Shown in pieces: positions 1-9,806 of a stretch of 64,000 nucleotides of DNA. This DNA comes from Pyropia yezoensis. Taxonomy: Eukaryota > Rhodophyta > Bangiophyceae > Bangiales > Bangiaceae. Numbering within the stretch: the stretch's first letter is position 1; every line of letters starts with the position of its first letter. Where the stretch lies: assembly GCA_009829735.1 (NCBI GenBank), contig CM020620.1, positions 12,521,420 to 12,585,419 of the forward strand, given 5' to 3'. Position numbers and translations under genes: made by a program. The notes under the pieces are model-generated. The model searched no databases. It had not been told where the DNA came from and was given only the letters and a program-made list of their open reading frames with translations.

Positions 1-2
1 CT

Positions 3-3000
3 GTGAACTCTGCTCGGAGAACACTCCCCACGTTGGGAGCACAAGACGGTGCACCACCGTCCAGCGCCGACAAGAAGTCGCGGCGCACGGCTCGTCGTCG
101 TCAGTCGCAGTCACCACGGAGACGGCCGTCGACGGGTTCTGCCGCAGTCTTGCCGCAGACGGGCGCGTTGCCGCCAGTGGCAAATGCCAGAGAGGGTGAC
201 GTCCCCGCCGAGCGAGCAACATCAGCGCCACCGCCAACGGAATCGCCCCCGCGGGCCCAGGACGCCGCTGACGCGCCATCCACAGCCGCTTCGCCGGGAC
301 CTGACGGGGCTGGACCGCCACGGGCGTCTGCCTCTAGTGTGCCATCGCTACTGGTTGCAGCCCACACCCGCTCAACAGCAGTCGAGAACGGGTCTCTGAC
401 GGCGACGCTGCGGCCGCCTGTGTCCGATGCCGATGTGAAACGCTCCGCGGCAGCACCGCTACCGCCCGTGTGTCCACTACCGCTGCCATCGTCTTCATCG
501 TTGCCGCAGTCTTTCGCGTCACGACCGCCGCCGCCAACGTCTCCATCACCAGTTGCTGCCGGCACGACACAGCGTCGGTTGCCACGCTCGAAGTCGGCTG
601 AGTTTTCTCGCCCACGGTCGACGTCTCGCAGCGTGGATGGGAACGAGCGGCGACTGCGGCGCAGGGCAGTGTCCAAGACTCCGCCGCCGCCTCCCCACCC
701 ATCTGCAGCGGCATCGGCGCGGCCGGTGAGACGCTCGACCCGGAAATCGCGGCCAGCGCAACCCAGTTCGCGGCCCTCTCTGGTTGGAACGGGCGACCAT
801 GCAGCGGAGGACATCAACGGGCATGTGCGAGGAGGGGGGCGCGTCGTGCAAGCAGCAGCCACGAGTGATGAGGCCTCGGAAACAGCGGCTCTCGTGACTG
901 GCAGCGGATCATCTGTGCCAACCACTGCCGCACCTGATTCCTCCGTGCAATCGTCCGTGGCTGTGGTCCGGAAGGCCGAACCCCGTCCGCCCGCATGGGC
1001 GCCGCTGGCTGTGGCCGAGGCAGTCCAGGCGCTCACAGACATCCAGGCTGCCCGTCCAGCTGAGGCGGCCAAAGTGACTTCTCCTGCGCGTCTGACACCC
1101 TCGTTCCCGTTGGCACCGCCTGATGGCGACGCTTCTGGGACAGATGCGGAGGTGCTGGCAGCGACAGGCAGCGATGCCGTTGAAAAGGGCTCAAAGGTCG
1201 TAAAGACGCGGCGGGCGTCCGACGGGCGGGCGCATTCCCGTTCAGCTGCAAGACGTGCATCACATGATGCTCGTCAATCTGCACCTGCACCTGCTGCCCA
1301 TCCGCCCCCCCCTAGGCCGTCCTCTGCGGTGGTCGAGGCCGGTGGGTGGCCAAGCACGCCCGGCCCCCGGCGGACCTCTTCTCCACCGCCGTCCCGCCTT
1401 TCGTTTCGCTCGCTTCTTCTTCCTCTTCACGACGCGTTGGCCGCCGGGGACTCGGCGGGTTTTGACGATGACGACGACGACAGCTATGAGGAGCAAGATG
1501 TCTGCAGCGACGATGGGAGTCAGTACGAGGAGGAGGACCCTGATGCCGGCCCTGCTGGTGCAGGCTTCATCGCTGCCTCGGCGCTACCGGCTCTCCTTTC
1601 CGTTGAGCCGCTCCTCGCAGACCGCGAGCAGTCGCCACTGGGAGAAGTGCAAAGCCCTACCTCGCGGTCACCTCGGAGTGGCGGCGGCGGTGGTGGAGGA
1701 GGCAGTGGCACACTTGATCTGCGGCTCGTTCGTGGCGTTGCGGACGTGGCAGCTGACGAAGATGCGGATGCTGAAGATGACGACGAAGATGAGACCGCTG
1801 ATGACGAGCACGACCGTTGGGTGGACGCGGACGACTGGTCCGTGCGGCACCGTCCGTGGTCCATGCGCCAGCGGTCGGGTGCTTCTGCCGATCACGTCAC
1901 CGCCGTCGTCGACACGGATGGCCGCGGCGCGACACGCCTGACCTCCCCGTCCAAGGCCGACCGCATTGCGGAAGCGGTAGAACGGGAAGAGGCTGCCGCC
2001 ACGGAAGCTGCCACCCGTGCTGCGGCGGCCGCGGCAGCAGTTGCCGCTGAGACAGCTGCGGAGGACGCCCTCGTGCGCCGCCTCCAGACCTACGTCCAGC
2101 CCGACGCGTCAGCCGCGCTTGCAGCCCGTCTCCGCCCGTGGACTGTCCCGTCCTCGACTGTGAGGGCGCTTGGGTATGGGCCGCTTGCGGAGCTGTCCTC
2201 TCGCCTTGGCAATGGCCTTGCTCCACCGGTTCCCTCGCTTCCTTTCCTCTTAATCTGGCCTCCCGCCGCACAGGCTCTGGCGTGCCTCGCTGTGCCGTTG
2301 CTGGGCGTACCTGCCGTAGACGCTGGATTTGGCGTCGGGCCACGCCTGCGGGCTCTTGTTCTTGATGCGACTGCTTCTGCCAACGGAGGGCGGCGGGCTA
2401 TCTCCCGCTCTGGTGTGCACACCACCACGACGTCATCTTCCTCGCTCGCGGCGCTGGGGTCGTCGACGGCCGCCGGGCGGGTGGGCCGGGACCCGGCGGT
2501 TTCTGCTGCGGTGCGTTTTGCGGCGGCCTGTGCTGCATTTCCTCATCGGCTGACGCTCGACATACGGCGAGAGGCGGAGCGACACCTGCCACCGGAAAAG
2601 CTCCATCAGCTAGTATTGATGGTGACCTTCACGGGGTATACCTCCACTTTGCACTCTCTTCTTGGGGTGGACCTTGAGGACGAGGTTGACAGGGGAGAGC
2701 GGGACTCAGCCGATGATGGTGGTGGCGGTGGTGGTGGTGGCAAGTCCAAACGTGGTCACCGTGTCCGCGGGCGTGGTAGTGGCGGCGGTAGTGGTGGTGG
2801 TCACACCAAGGCAGCGGCATTTTCGACGGGACAGTATCTTCATCACAGCGCCCCTGACGAGCTGCTCGGCATGCCAAAGCGCGCCGCGACGACCGGTGGA
2901 GTGGAACACCGCAGCGGCGGCGGTCGTCGCCGTGGTGGGGGTGGTGACGATACGGCGTTCAGTGCGTCGACCACGGCGGCGGCGTCGGCGTTGGCTGCCA

Positions 3001-4586
3001 GCGAGGGTGGTCGTCGCCGCGCCGGCGGCGGCGGTGGACGCCACCTGTTTGGGCGCCACCGCCGGCGCGCGGTTGGCGGCGGCGGCGGCAAGGTCGACGC
3101 ACGCTCGGACGGCCGCGGTGGCGGCGGTGTGAAGGGCGTGCTTGCCCCACTGTCGGCCCTGCAGGCCGGCCGGCGGCTGCGCAAACTGTCTGCCGCGTGG
3201 CTGGTCGCCTCATCGTCTCTAGGCATGGACAACTCCATCGGGGATGGAGGTGGCCTCTCCCTCCCTCCTTCCTCTGGCGGCCACATCTCCTCCCATCACC
3301 CTCACCGTGGAGACTCTGCTGCCGAGGCTGCCGCGCAGCTGCGCGACGCAGCGGGCTTTTATCCCGAGTACCTCTCTCGCGTGCGTTCCCCCGAAGCGGT
3401 GCGCGCCCTCACCTACACAATCTCTGCGGTGCTGCTGAGCGGGGGCCCCGCTCCGAGGCTGGGAATTGCCGCCAAGGCGCTTGTCGCGTACGTGTTGGCG
3501 GTGGGGGGTGAAAACGCAGTTCTCGCCGCCCACGCGGCCTACGTGGCCCATCGGTATGGCGCTACGGCGGCGCAGCTGGCGGCGGCCCTCTCCCTTCGCT
3601 CCCTCCTCCGCATGCACCGCGTCTACGCGTCCGCGCGGTCCGCTGCGGCGGCGGCGGCCGAGACTGGAGGAAGCGCCACCGCCGGTGGTGAGGCGGGGGG
3701 GGGGGGGCTCCGTCCGGCGACTGGGGGGAGTGGGCGCACTCGTGGTCACGCTCGCCCCCTCTCTGCTGGCCTCCGCGGTGGCGGCGGCAGCGCGGGTGGC
3801 GGCAGCGGCAGCGCGGGCGGTGGTGGCGGTGGTAGCGGTGGCGGCGGTAGCAGTGGCGGTGGCGGCGGCGGTGGGGTCGATGTGGGGGGCGGCGGGAGCG
3901 ACGGCCTGCGTGGTCTGTTGGATGAACTTGGTGGGTTGGGCGGTAGCGAGGATCTTGCTGCTGCTGGCGAGCCGCTGCTGTTTGGCGAAGCGGAAACCGC
4001 AGCACTGCTTGCCGCGCACGCGGCGGCCGCGTCGGCGCGGCACTCGTCAGGGGGGAGCGGCTCTGCGGGAGCGGCCGTCGGTGGAACTTTGGGCAGCGGC
4101 GGCGTGACGGCCACCAGCGGCGGCGGCGGCGGCAGCGGCGCTGGCGGTGCTCCTCCCCCCCTGGCTTTTGACGCGGCTGGATCGTCGACGGCGCCACCAT
4201 CCCCGAGCATCATGCGGCTCAGCTCTGTTGAGACGTCTGCCCTAATGGCAACCCTCCCCCCCCCCGCCGTGGTCGAACTCACCGCGGTCATCGCGGTCGT
4301 TGCTGCCCTTTCGCGCCTCACTGCGGGCCACCCGTACCGGCCTGGCGCGCTGGAAGCGCCCGTCCGGTCCTTTGTCCAGGGCCCGGTCGGCGGCGCCCTC
4401 CGGCTGGCGGCGGTGGGCCAGCGCGCCCCGTCGCGGACGCTGTCCGACTTTGGCGGGGGGGGGTCCCTGTCATCAGGCCGCATGGCCGCCTACCTACCCC
4501 GCCGGAACGCATCGGCGCCAACGCTCGTTGAAGCGGGTGGGGAGGGGGGGACTGCGGCTCGCTCGCGCGCGGGGGGGGGGGTGTAG
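3..4586 (+). CDS. Giant low-complexity protein with two AhpD-like helical segments (5' partial)
   Basis: The frame is open from the left edge to a TAG at 4584-4586 (about 1527 codons). No ATG occurs near the edge, so the true start lies outside the window. Residues 1-500 are Ser/Pro/Arg-rich and look disordered. Acidic clusters lie near residues 488-520 and 580-610. An Ala-rich helix precedes a folded-looking block at about 690-885, and a second lies at about 1105-1195; Gly-rich homopolymers separate and follow them. Both blocks read like alkylhydroperoxidase D/carboxymuconolactone decarboxylase helices: an RLRALVLD-type helix, then PPEKLHQLVLMVTFTGY ending in LLGVDLE, and in the second an RLGIAAKALVAYVLAV helix followed by GGENAVLAAHAAYVAHRYG. 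The family's CxxC pair is absent (E and V stand there), so peroxidase activity is unlikely. Sestrins also contain degenerate AhpD-like halves. Coding status is well supported by the length; the fold call is inference. Confidence 0.6.
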   Translation: MNSARRTLPTLGAQDGAPPSSADKKSRRTARRRQSQSPRRRPSTGSAAVLPQTGALPPVANAREGDVPAERATSAPPPTESPPRAQDAADAPSTAASPGPDGAGPPRASASSVPSLLVAAHTRSTAVENGSLTATLRPPVSDADVKRSAAAPLPPVCPLPLPSSSSLPQSFASRPPPPTSPSPVAAGTTQRRLPRSKSAEFSRPRSTSRSVDGNERRLRRRAVSKTPPPPPHPSAAASARPVRRSTRKSRPAQPSSRPSLVGTGDHAAEDINGHVRGGGRVVQAAATSDEASETAALVTGSGSSVPTTAAPDSSVQSSVAVVRKAEPRPPAWAPLAVAEAVQALTDIQAARPAEAAKVTSPARLTPSFPLAPPDGDASGTDAEVLAATGSDAVEKGSKVVKTRRASDGRAHSRSAARRASHDARQSAPAPAAHPPPPRPSSAVVEAGGWPSTPGPRRTSSPPPSRLSFRSLLLPLHDALAAGDSAGFDDDDDDSYEEQDVCSDDGSQYEEEDPDAGPAGAGFIAASALPALLSVEPLLADREQSPLGEVQSPTSRSPRSGGGGGGGGSGTLDLRLVRGVADVAADEDADAEDDDEDETADDEHDRWVDADDWSVRHRPWSMRQRSGASADHVTAVVDTDGRGATRLTSPSKADRIAEAVEREEAAATEAATRAAAAAAAVAAETAAEDALVRRLQTYVQPDASAALAARLRPWTVPSSTVRALGYGPLAELSSRLGNGLAPPVPSLPFLLIWPPAAQALACLAVPLLGVPAVDAGFGVGPRLRALVLDATASANGGRRAISRSGVHTTTTSSSSLAALGSSTAAGRVGRDPAVSAAVRFAAACAAFPHRLTLDIRREAERHLPPEKLHQLVLMVTFTGYTSTLHSLLGVDLEDEVDRGERDSADDGGGGGGGGKSKRGHRVRGRGSGGGSGGGHTKAAAFSTGQYLHHSAPDELLGMPKRAATTGGVEHRSGGGRRRGGGGDDTAFSASTTAAASALAASEGGRRRAGGGGGRHLFGRHRRRAVGGGGGKVDARSDGRGGGGVKGVLAPLSALQAGRRLRKLSAAWLVASSSLGMDNSIGDGGGLSLPPSSGGHISSHHPHRGDSAAEAAAQLRDAAGFYPEYLSRVRSPEAVRALTYTISAVLLSGGPAPRLGIAAKALVAYVLAVGGENAVLAAHAAYVAHRYGATAAQLAAALSLRSLLRMHRVYASARSAAAAAAETGGSATAGGEAGGGGLRPATGGSGRTRGHARPLSAGLRGGGGSAGGGSGSAGGGGGGSGGGGSSGGGGGGGVDVGGGGSDGLRGLLDELGGLGGSEDLAAAGEPLLFGEAETAALLAAHAAAASARHSSGGSGSAGAAVGGTLGSGGVTATSGGGGGSGAGGAPPPLAFDAAGSSTAPPSPSIMRLSSVETSALMATLPPPAVVELTAVIAVVAALSRLTAGHPYRPGALEAPVRSFVQGPVGGALRLAAVGQRAPSRTLSDFGGGGSLSSGRMAAYLPRRNASAPTLVEAGGEGGTAARSRAGGGV

Positions 4587-5994
4587 ACCGTCGCTCTGCG
4601 TGAGAAGTGGTGATAGCGAGGTGCGTGGGGGGGGAGGGGGGGGTAAGGGGTGGCGGCAAGGGGGGGGTGGCGTGTGGAGGAGGCAACGAACGGGATGGGC
4701 ATGAAGAAGCGGGCCTCCCTCTTTGGGTGACGCTCCACAGGGCACTCCCTCTTCTTCCTTTTTTCTTTCCGTCGACGCGCCGCAACGCGGGCCGCCCCCC
4801 GCCACTTGGGCGGTCACTCCCGCCATGTGGGCGGGCTCTCCCTCGGTTACCGACTGGGGCAGCTCCCTGCTTTGGTGATGGCCGAGCCGCCGGCGCCTCG
4901 TCCCCGGCCATTCTTCTCCCCAACCCCGCCGTGTGCCGGTGCGCGGCGGCTGCCGGTTTCACACCTGCCGGAAATGGTTGCTCTTTGTTGTACACCGGGT
5001 GCCCGCGTGGGGGGGGGGGGGGGGGGCGTGACGGCGGGCGTCTCGCGCCCGCCATGCCAACAGCGACGAGCAAGAAAAAGCGCCTGAGAAAATGAGATGC
5101 ACAGCTCAGGGAGCGCGTCGCACCCCGTTCTCCTCTTCCCGAGCCGCTGGCCCGCGGCGTGCGGATGCAAGGGCAGCCGCCGGTACTCGCGCGTGGTTGG
5201 CTGGCCAATGCCGTGCGAGCGGACGCGCCCACGCCAGCGTCACCGTCCCCCCTGAACCCTCGCGGGACGGGACGTGGACCGCGGGACGACGCCGTGGGCC
5301 GTGGTGGTGGGGACGATGGCGACGGTCCACCTAACTACTTTGTGACCTGACCACTCTTCTCATACGGGGGCGCCTCCGCCCCTCCCTTCTTCTCCGCTAC
5401 ATGCTCGGTCGACGCCCACGCCGAGCACAACGGGGCACCCTGCCAAAGGGCGGCGAAAGAAATTCGACAGCAAGGTGGAACTACCAAGTGTCAGTGCATA
5501 GACTCCGCAAAAATAGTCTGTACTGTATGTACACTGCAGCTGGGTGACTGCATCCGGGGGAAAGAGGCGCGCGGTAGTGGCGGGGGCCGACATATCAAGC
5601 TTGCCACGCTGTCCAGGCTGGCGCCCTGTGCAAATCTGCTCACACCCCGCGCGGCACGTGCGAGGCCCTGGGTCCTCTTTCTGAGGCAGAGCCGAGAAAC
5701 AGACGTACCGGGTCCACAGCCGCTGACGCCGCCGCGACAAGAGATGGCGGCGATACACAGCTCCAGCATGGCACACTCATCCGACCTCTGCTGTTTCAGT
5801 CGGTTGCCGCTTACTGGGAGGGAGGCTGACGTGGTGCACACCAAGGACGTTAAGGTGCAACCAGCAGGTGGCAATTCACGTAGTAAACTGAGCAGCCAAC
5901 ATGGGACGCAAAAAAAAAGGCGCTTGTGCCAAGTCTATAGCGGATGAACAACACAAACATACAAAGGATATCAAGCAAAAAGAATTGGCCCCGC
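4587..5994. other. Intergenic, convergent 3' flanks
   Basis: I see no convincing gene in these 1.4 kb between two convergent genes. They contain G-runs (for example near 5010-5027) and a near-copy of a 13-bp motif at 5520-5532 that recurs at 13681 and 14675. Just downstream of the eEF2 stop, the minus strand is TG-rich (about 5940-5985), which suits a 3' end-processing region. Confidence 0.4.
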
Positions 5995-8749
5995 TTAGAG
6001 CTTGTCGTAAAAGTTGTCGATGCCCGGCACGTTGGGCTTGAGACCCTTCCGTGTGCGGATGCTGACGACCAAATCGTACACCATCTTGTCCTCTGGCAGC
6101 AGCGGGTTACCGGGCATGGTCTCCCAGTGGTCAAACACACACTGGGGGAAGGCCTGGCCCGATGTCGCCGAACGCAGGTCAGCGGTGAAGCCAAAGGACT
6201 CCTGCACAGGCAGGTACGCCTTGACGTTGTACATAGGCGTGCCTGGGCGCTGGACCTCCTCAAACACGTGGCCACGCTTGCGCGACATGACACCATAGAT
6301 GGAGCCCACCGACGCCTCAGGGCACTGGATCTCCACCATGTAGACCGGCTCCAGCAGACGAGGGCTGGCCTTGATCTGGGCGCCATACATGCAGCGACGG
6401 GCAGTGGGCATGATCTGGCCGGCGCCGCGATGGATGGCATCCGCGTGCAGGGTCACGTCCGTGATGTTGAACGACAGGCCCCGCATGTTTTCGTCGCAAA
6501 GCACACCCTCACGGGTGGCCCACTGGAATGCAGACACCATGGAATCCTTGATCTCCAGCAGGTACTGCACGGCCTTGGAGCGGTCCATCATCAGACAAGC
6601 CGACCCCGAGTCGGTGAACGCCCAAATCTTCTTGGCCGCGTCCTCGTCCATGCCGTACTCGTCCCGGAGAGTCCGGGTGCGCTGCTTGGGCTCATCACGC
6701 GCAGTGATCTTGCCGTCCTCAATCGCCTCGGTCAGGCCCGACGGTAGCGGCTCGGCGTACAGGTAGATACGGTTGTGCTTGTTGGCACTCTTGGACAGGC
6801 ACACAGCCGTATCCTCCGGGTTGTCGACACCACCCACCGACTCGCGGAAGGAAACGACGGGGTTGGACACGCGGATTTCAGCGCCGTTCATGAAGTCCTC
6901 CTGCAGATCCTTCAGGCAAATCTCCAGATGCAGCTCACCGGCGCCAGCAATGATGTGCTCACCCGACTCCTCGGTCGAGCACTGCACAAGAGGGTCAGAC
7001 TTGGACAGGCGCTTGAGGCCCTCAACCAGCTTGGGCAGGTCGCCAGGGTTCTTGGGCTCTACCGCTACGCGCACAACCGCAGAGACAGAGTACTTCATGT
7101 CCTTGAGCGGGAAGGCGTCCTCCGAGTCAGAGATGGAGGCCGTCTTGAGAATAACAGCGTCGAGGCCCACAATGCCAACGGTGTTACCGCACGGCACCGA
7201 GTCAACAGCCTCCGTCCGGCGCCCCATCATGAGCATCGCGCGCTGCACGGCCTTGATGTTGAGGTCCTTCTTTGTCCCGGGCTCGTAGTTGGAGCCCATG
7301 ATGCGCACCTTGGTACCCGTGCGGACCGTACCCGAGAAGACACGACCAAAGGCAATGAACCGCCCGCGGTCCGCGGCGGGCACCATCTTCGAGATGTAAA
7401 GCATCAGGGGGCCGCTCGGGTCACAGTTGCGGATGGACGTCGCACACACATCGTCCAGGGGGCCCTCGTACAGGGTGTCCACACGGTATTTCTGTGCCTT
7501 GGCGGGAGACGGAAGGTGGGTGATCATCATCTCTAGCAGCGCCTGGTCAGCGGGCAGCCACTTCTGCAGGACGCGCTTCATGAGCTTCTTCTGGCGCAGC
7601 TCCTTCTCGTCGGTCGTCAACGTCACGTCCAGCGTTGACAGCAGCTTCACGAGGTCGTCCACCTTGTCCGACATGGCCAGCTCAATGATCTTCTTAATGG
7701 GCTTAATCACAAATTCGCAGAAGGCACGCGACAGCCCGTCCTTCTCCTTCTTGACCCACTTCTTGTTGGCACGGTCAAAGAAGTTGTCACCCCAAAGGCG
7801 GCCAAGCATCTTCTCAACGTCCACCTTGAACTTCTTCGCGTACATCCGCGCAAAGCGGGTCAGCGTAAAGGCCCAGCCGTGGAGACCGGCCGAGAAGGCA
7901 ATCGTGCCCTTCTCGGGGTACACCTGCACGTCCCCAACCTTCTCGTCCTGGTACGTGGCCATGATGACGTTGGCGTTCTCAATGATGCGCTGGAAGTTCT
8001 GGTACATCTCCTCCGGCTCCAACTGAAGCTCCAGAAAAGAGCGGTCCAGCTTGTTGATGGTCATCACCGGGATGATACGCTCCGTCAGCGCCTGTCGCAG
8101 TACCGTCTCGGTCTGCACGCACACACCCTCCACCGAGTCTACCACCACAAGGGCGCCATCCGTGACACGAAGGGCGGCCGTAACCTCAGAGCTGAAGTCG
8201 ACGTGTCCCGGCGAGTCGATCAGGTTGATCAGGAACTCACGGCCGTCGGCGTCCTTCGGCAACGCCAGATCCGGGTCGAAGTTGAAGTACAGGCTGATGC
8301 CAGTGGACTTCTACGGGAGGCTCAGAACAAGCACGTCACAGAGCACACAAACAACACATCATAACGACTCCGAGGAAGACAGGAACCACACCACAAGATA
8401 GACACAGTCAGACGTCTGTCTGTCGCAGTGGAGCTAGTGAACCCACGGCGGGCATTCAGCAACTCATCGACGGCCAAACGTCGATGACGACACAGGACAA
8501 TGCGTTCCATGACCATCCAGGTGTGCAGACAAAACATACAATCGTAATGCAGCGATCCTGCTCGTCCTGGCGCGTGTCCGTCAGGCGGGCGTCACCAGCA
8601 TTGGCCATGGCAATGATACCGGCGGCCGCAACCAGGGAGTCCGTCAGCGTCGACTTGCCATGATCGACATGAGCAATAACAGACATGTTCCGGATGTTGT
8701 TCTTCTTGTCCATGATCTCGCGCATCTGGTCCACCGTAAAGTTCACCAT
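5995..8749 (-). CDS. EF2: Translation elongation factor 2 (two exons)
   Basis: eEF2 is the GTPase that moves tRNA and mRNA through the ribosome after peptide bond formation. Exon 1 is 8749-8540 (70 codons, starting [16 protein letters not shown]). A phase-0 intron of 229 nt (8539-8311) has a GTATGT donor and a TAG acceptor. Exon 2 is 8310-5995. The spliced protein is 841 aa, the normal family length. GTPase motifs are visible: AHVDHGKST (26-34), the switch I threonine in DRCIT, DSPGH (102-106) and NKLD (156-159). The diphthamide histidine is H697 in DAIHRGAGQ; most eEF2 sequences have GGGQ here. The C-terminus ends DNFYDKL, as usual. The intron splits the switch I region right after CITI. A TATA-like element on the same strand lies about 0.5 kb upstream. 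Confidence 0.97.
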
Positions 8750-9252
8750 GATGGGCGACGGGTGGGGGGAAACGCAGCCGCAGCTGCAACGACGAGGCCC
8801 TCGGCGGGCGGAAGGAGGACGAGCGGGAGAAGGGGGATGGGGGATCGACTCTCCTCACAACGCACGGACCACCGCCCTCCAGCCACCACTGACGGCGGCG
8901 ACGGAGGCGACGAGCGTTGTGACACACGGCGCGTGACGAAACGGCCTTCGACGTCGCGGCAAGCGTGAGTCTGCACCCTTGTAGAGCCACATGGGGGCAG
9001 TCGGGCGACGGCGGCGACACCGGCGAGTCAAAGGAAGCCTGCCTAGGCACGGATTCTGTCGAACAAATGACAAGTATGACATTTAGTAGCCCCCGTAACA
9101 AGTGAAGTAAGTTCTTTCTGAGCCCATTCCACGGCTGACAGCGAGACCGACGTGGATGCCTCAAGACAATTCCTTAAAATTAATGTCTCATTAAATATAT
9201 ATGTAGAAAGCTGTATTACGGATATGCGATTCGTGAGGAGGGCTGGCTCCTC

Positions 9253-9266
9253 CTTATATAGCTATA
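9253..9266 (-). promoter_or_regulatory. TATA-like element upstream of eEF2
   Basis: On the minus strand the sequence reads TATATAAGG, about 500 nt upstream of the eEF2 start codon. It sits inside the only AT-rich island (9160-9270) of an otherwise GC-rich region. Its position suits a core promoter with a long 5' UTR, possibly containing another intron. No transcript evidence is available, so this is an inference. Confidence 0.35.
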
Positions 9267-9806
9267 TAGATGACAATCGCCAGGGCCAAACTTAGTGCTC
9301 TTCTTGGCTGCGCTCTCGTAGTGTCCTCGGCAGACGAAGCTGAAGAACATGAAAGACTTGGGAACAGAACAAGGGGACGAGCAGGACCGAAAAAAAAGGA
9401 CCCAGACACAGAGACAGACACAGTACTGTGCCTGCACAAAGCGCATGAACCCGGCGCCGAAAAAAAAAAGAACAAGAAAAAAAAAAGGGGGCCGTCGCCG
9501 GCGGGGCTGCGCACCCCATCGCCCTCCAGTTCAATGCCCACCCAACCGCCCCACCCCCCCCCCCCCACATAATGACCCTTCTCCATGGTCGCGGCGGACG
9601 AAAAAGATGAAACCGCCGCGGACCCGCCGGGGTGCCTATGCATCAAAAGAGCGGGCTGGGCAGCAGCCGTCCCCATCGCGGCGTGCACACGTTGTGCCCC
9701 ACGAAGGGAAGACCGGGGCAGGCAAAAGAAAAAGAGAAAAAGTGGAGTGCCACGCCACGCATGCCGCCGCTGCCCACTGTGCCCCACCTGTGGGGGCGGC
9801 CGCGCC

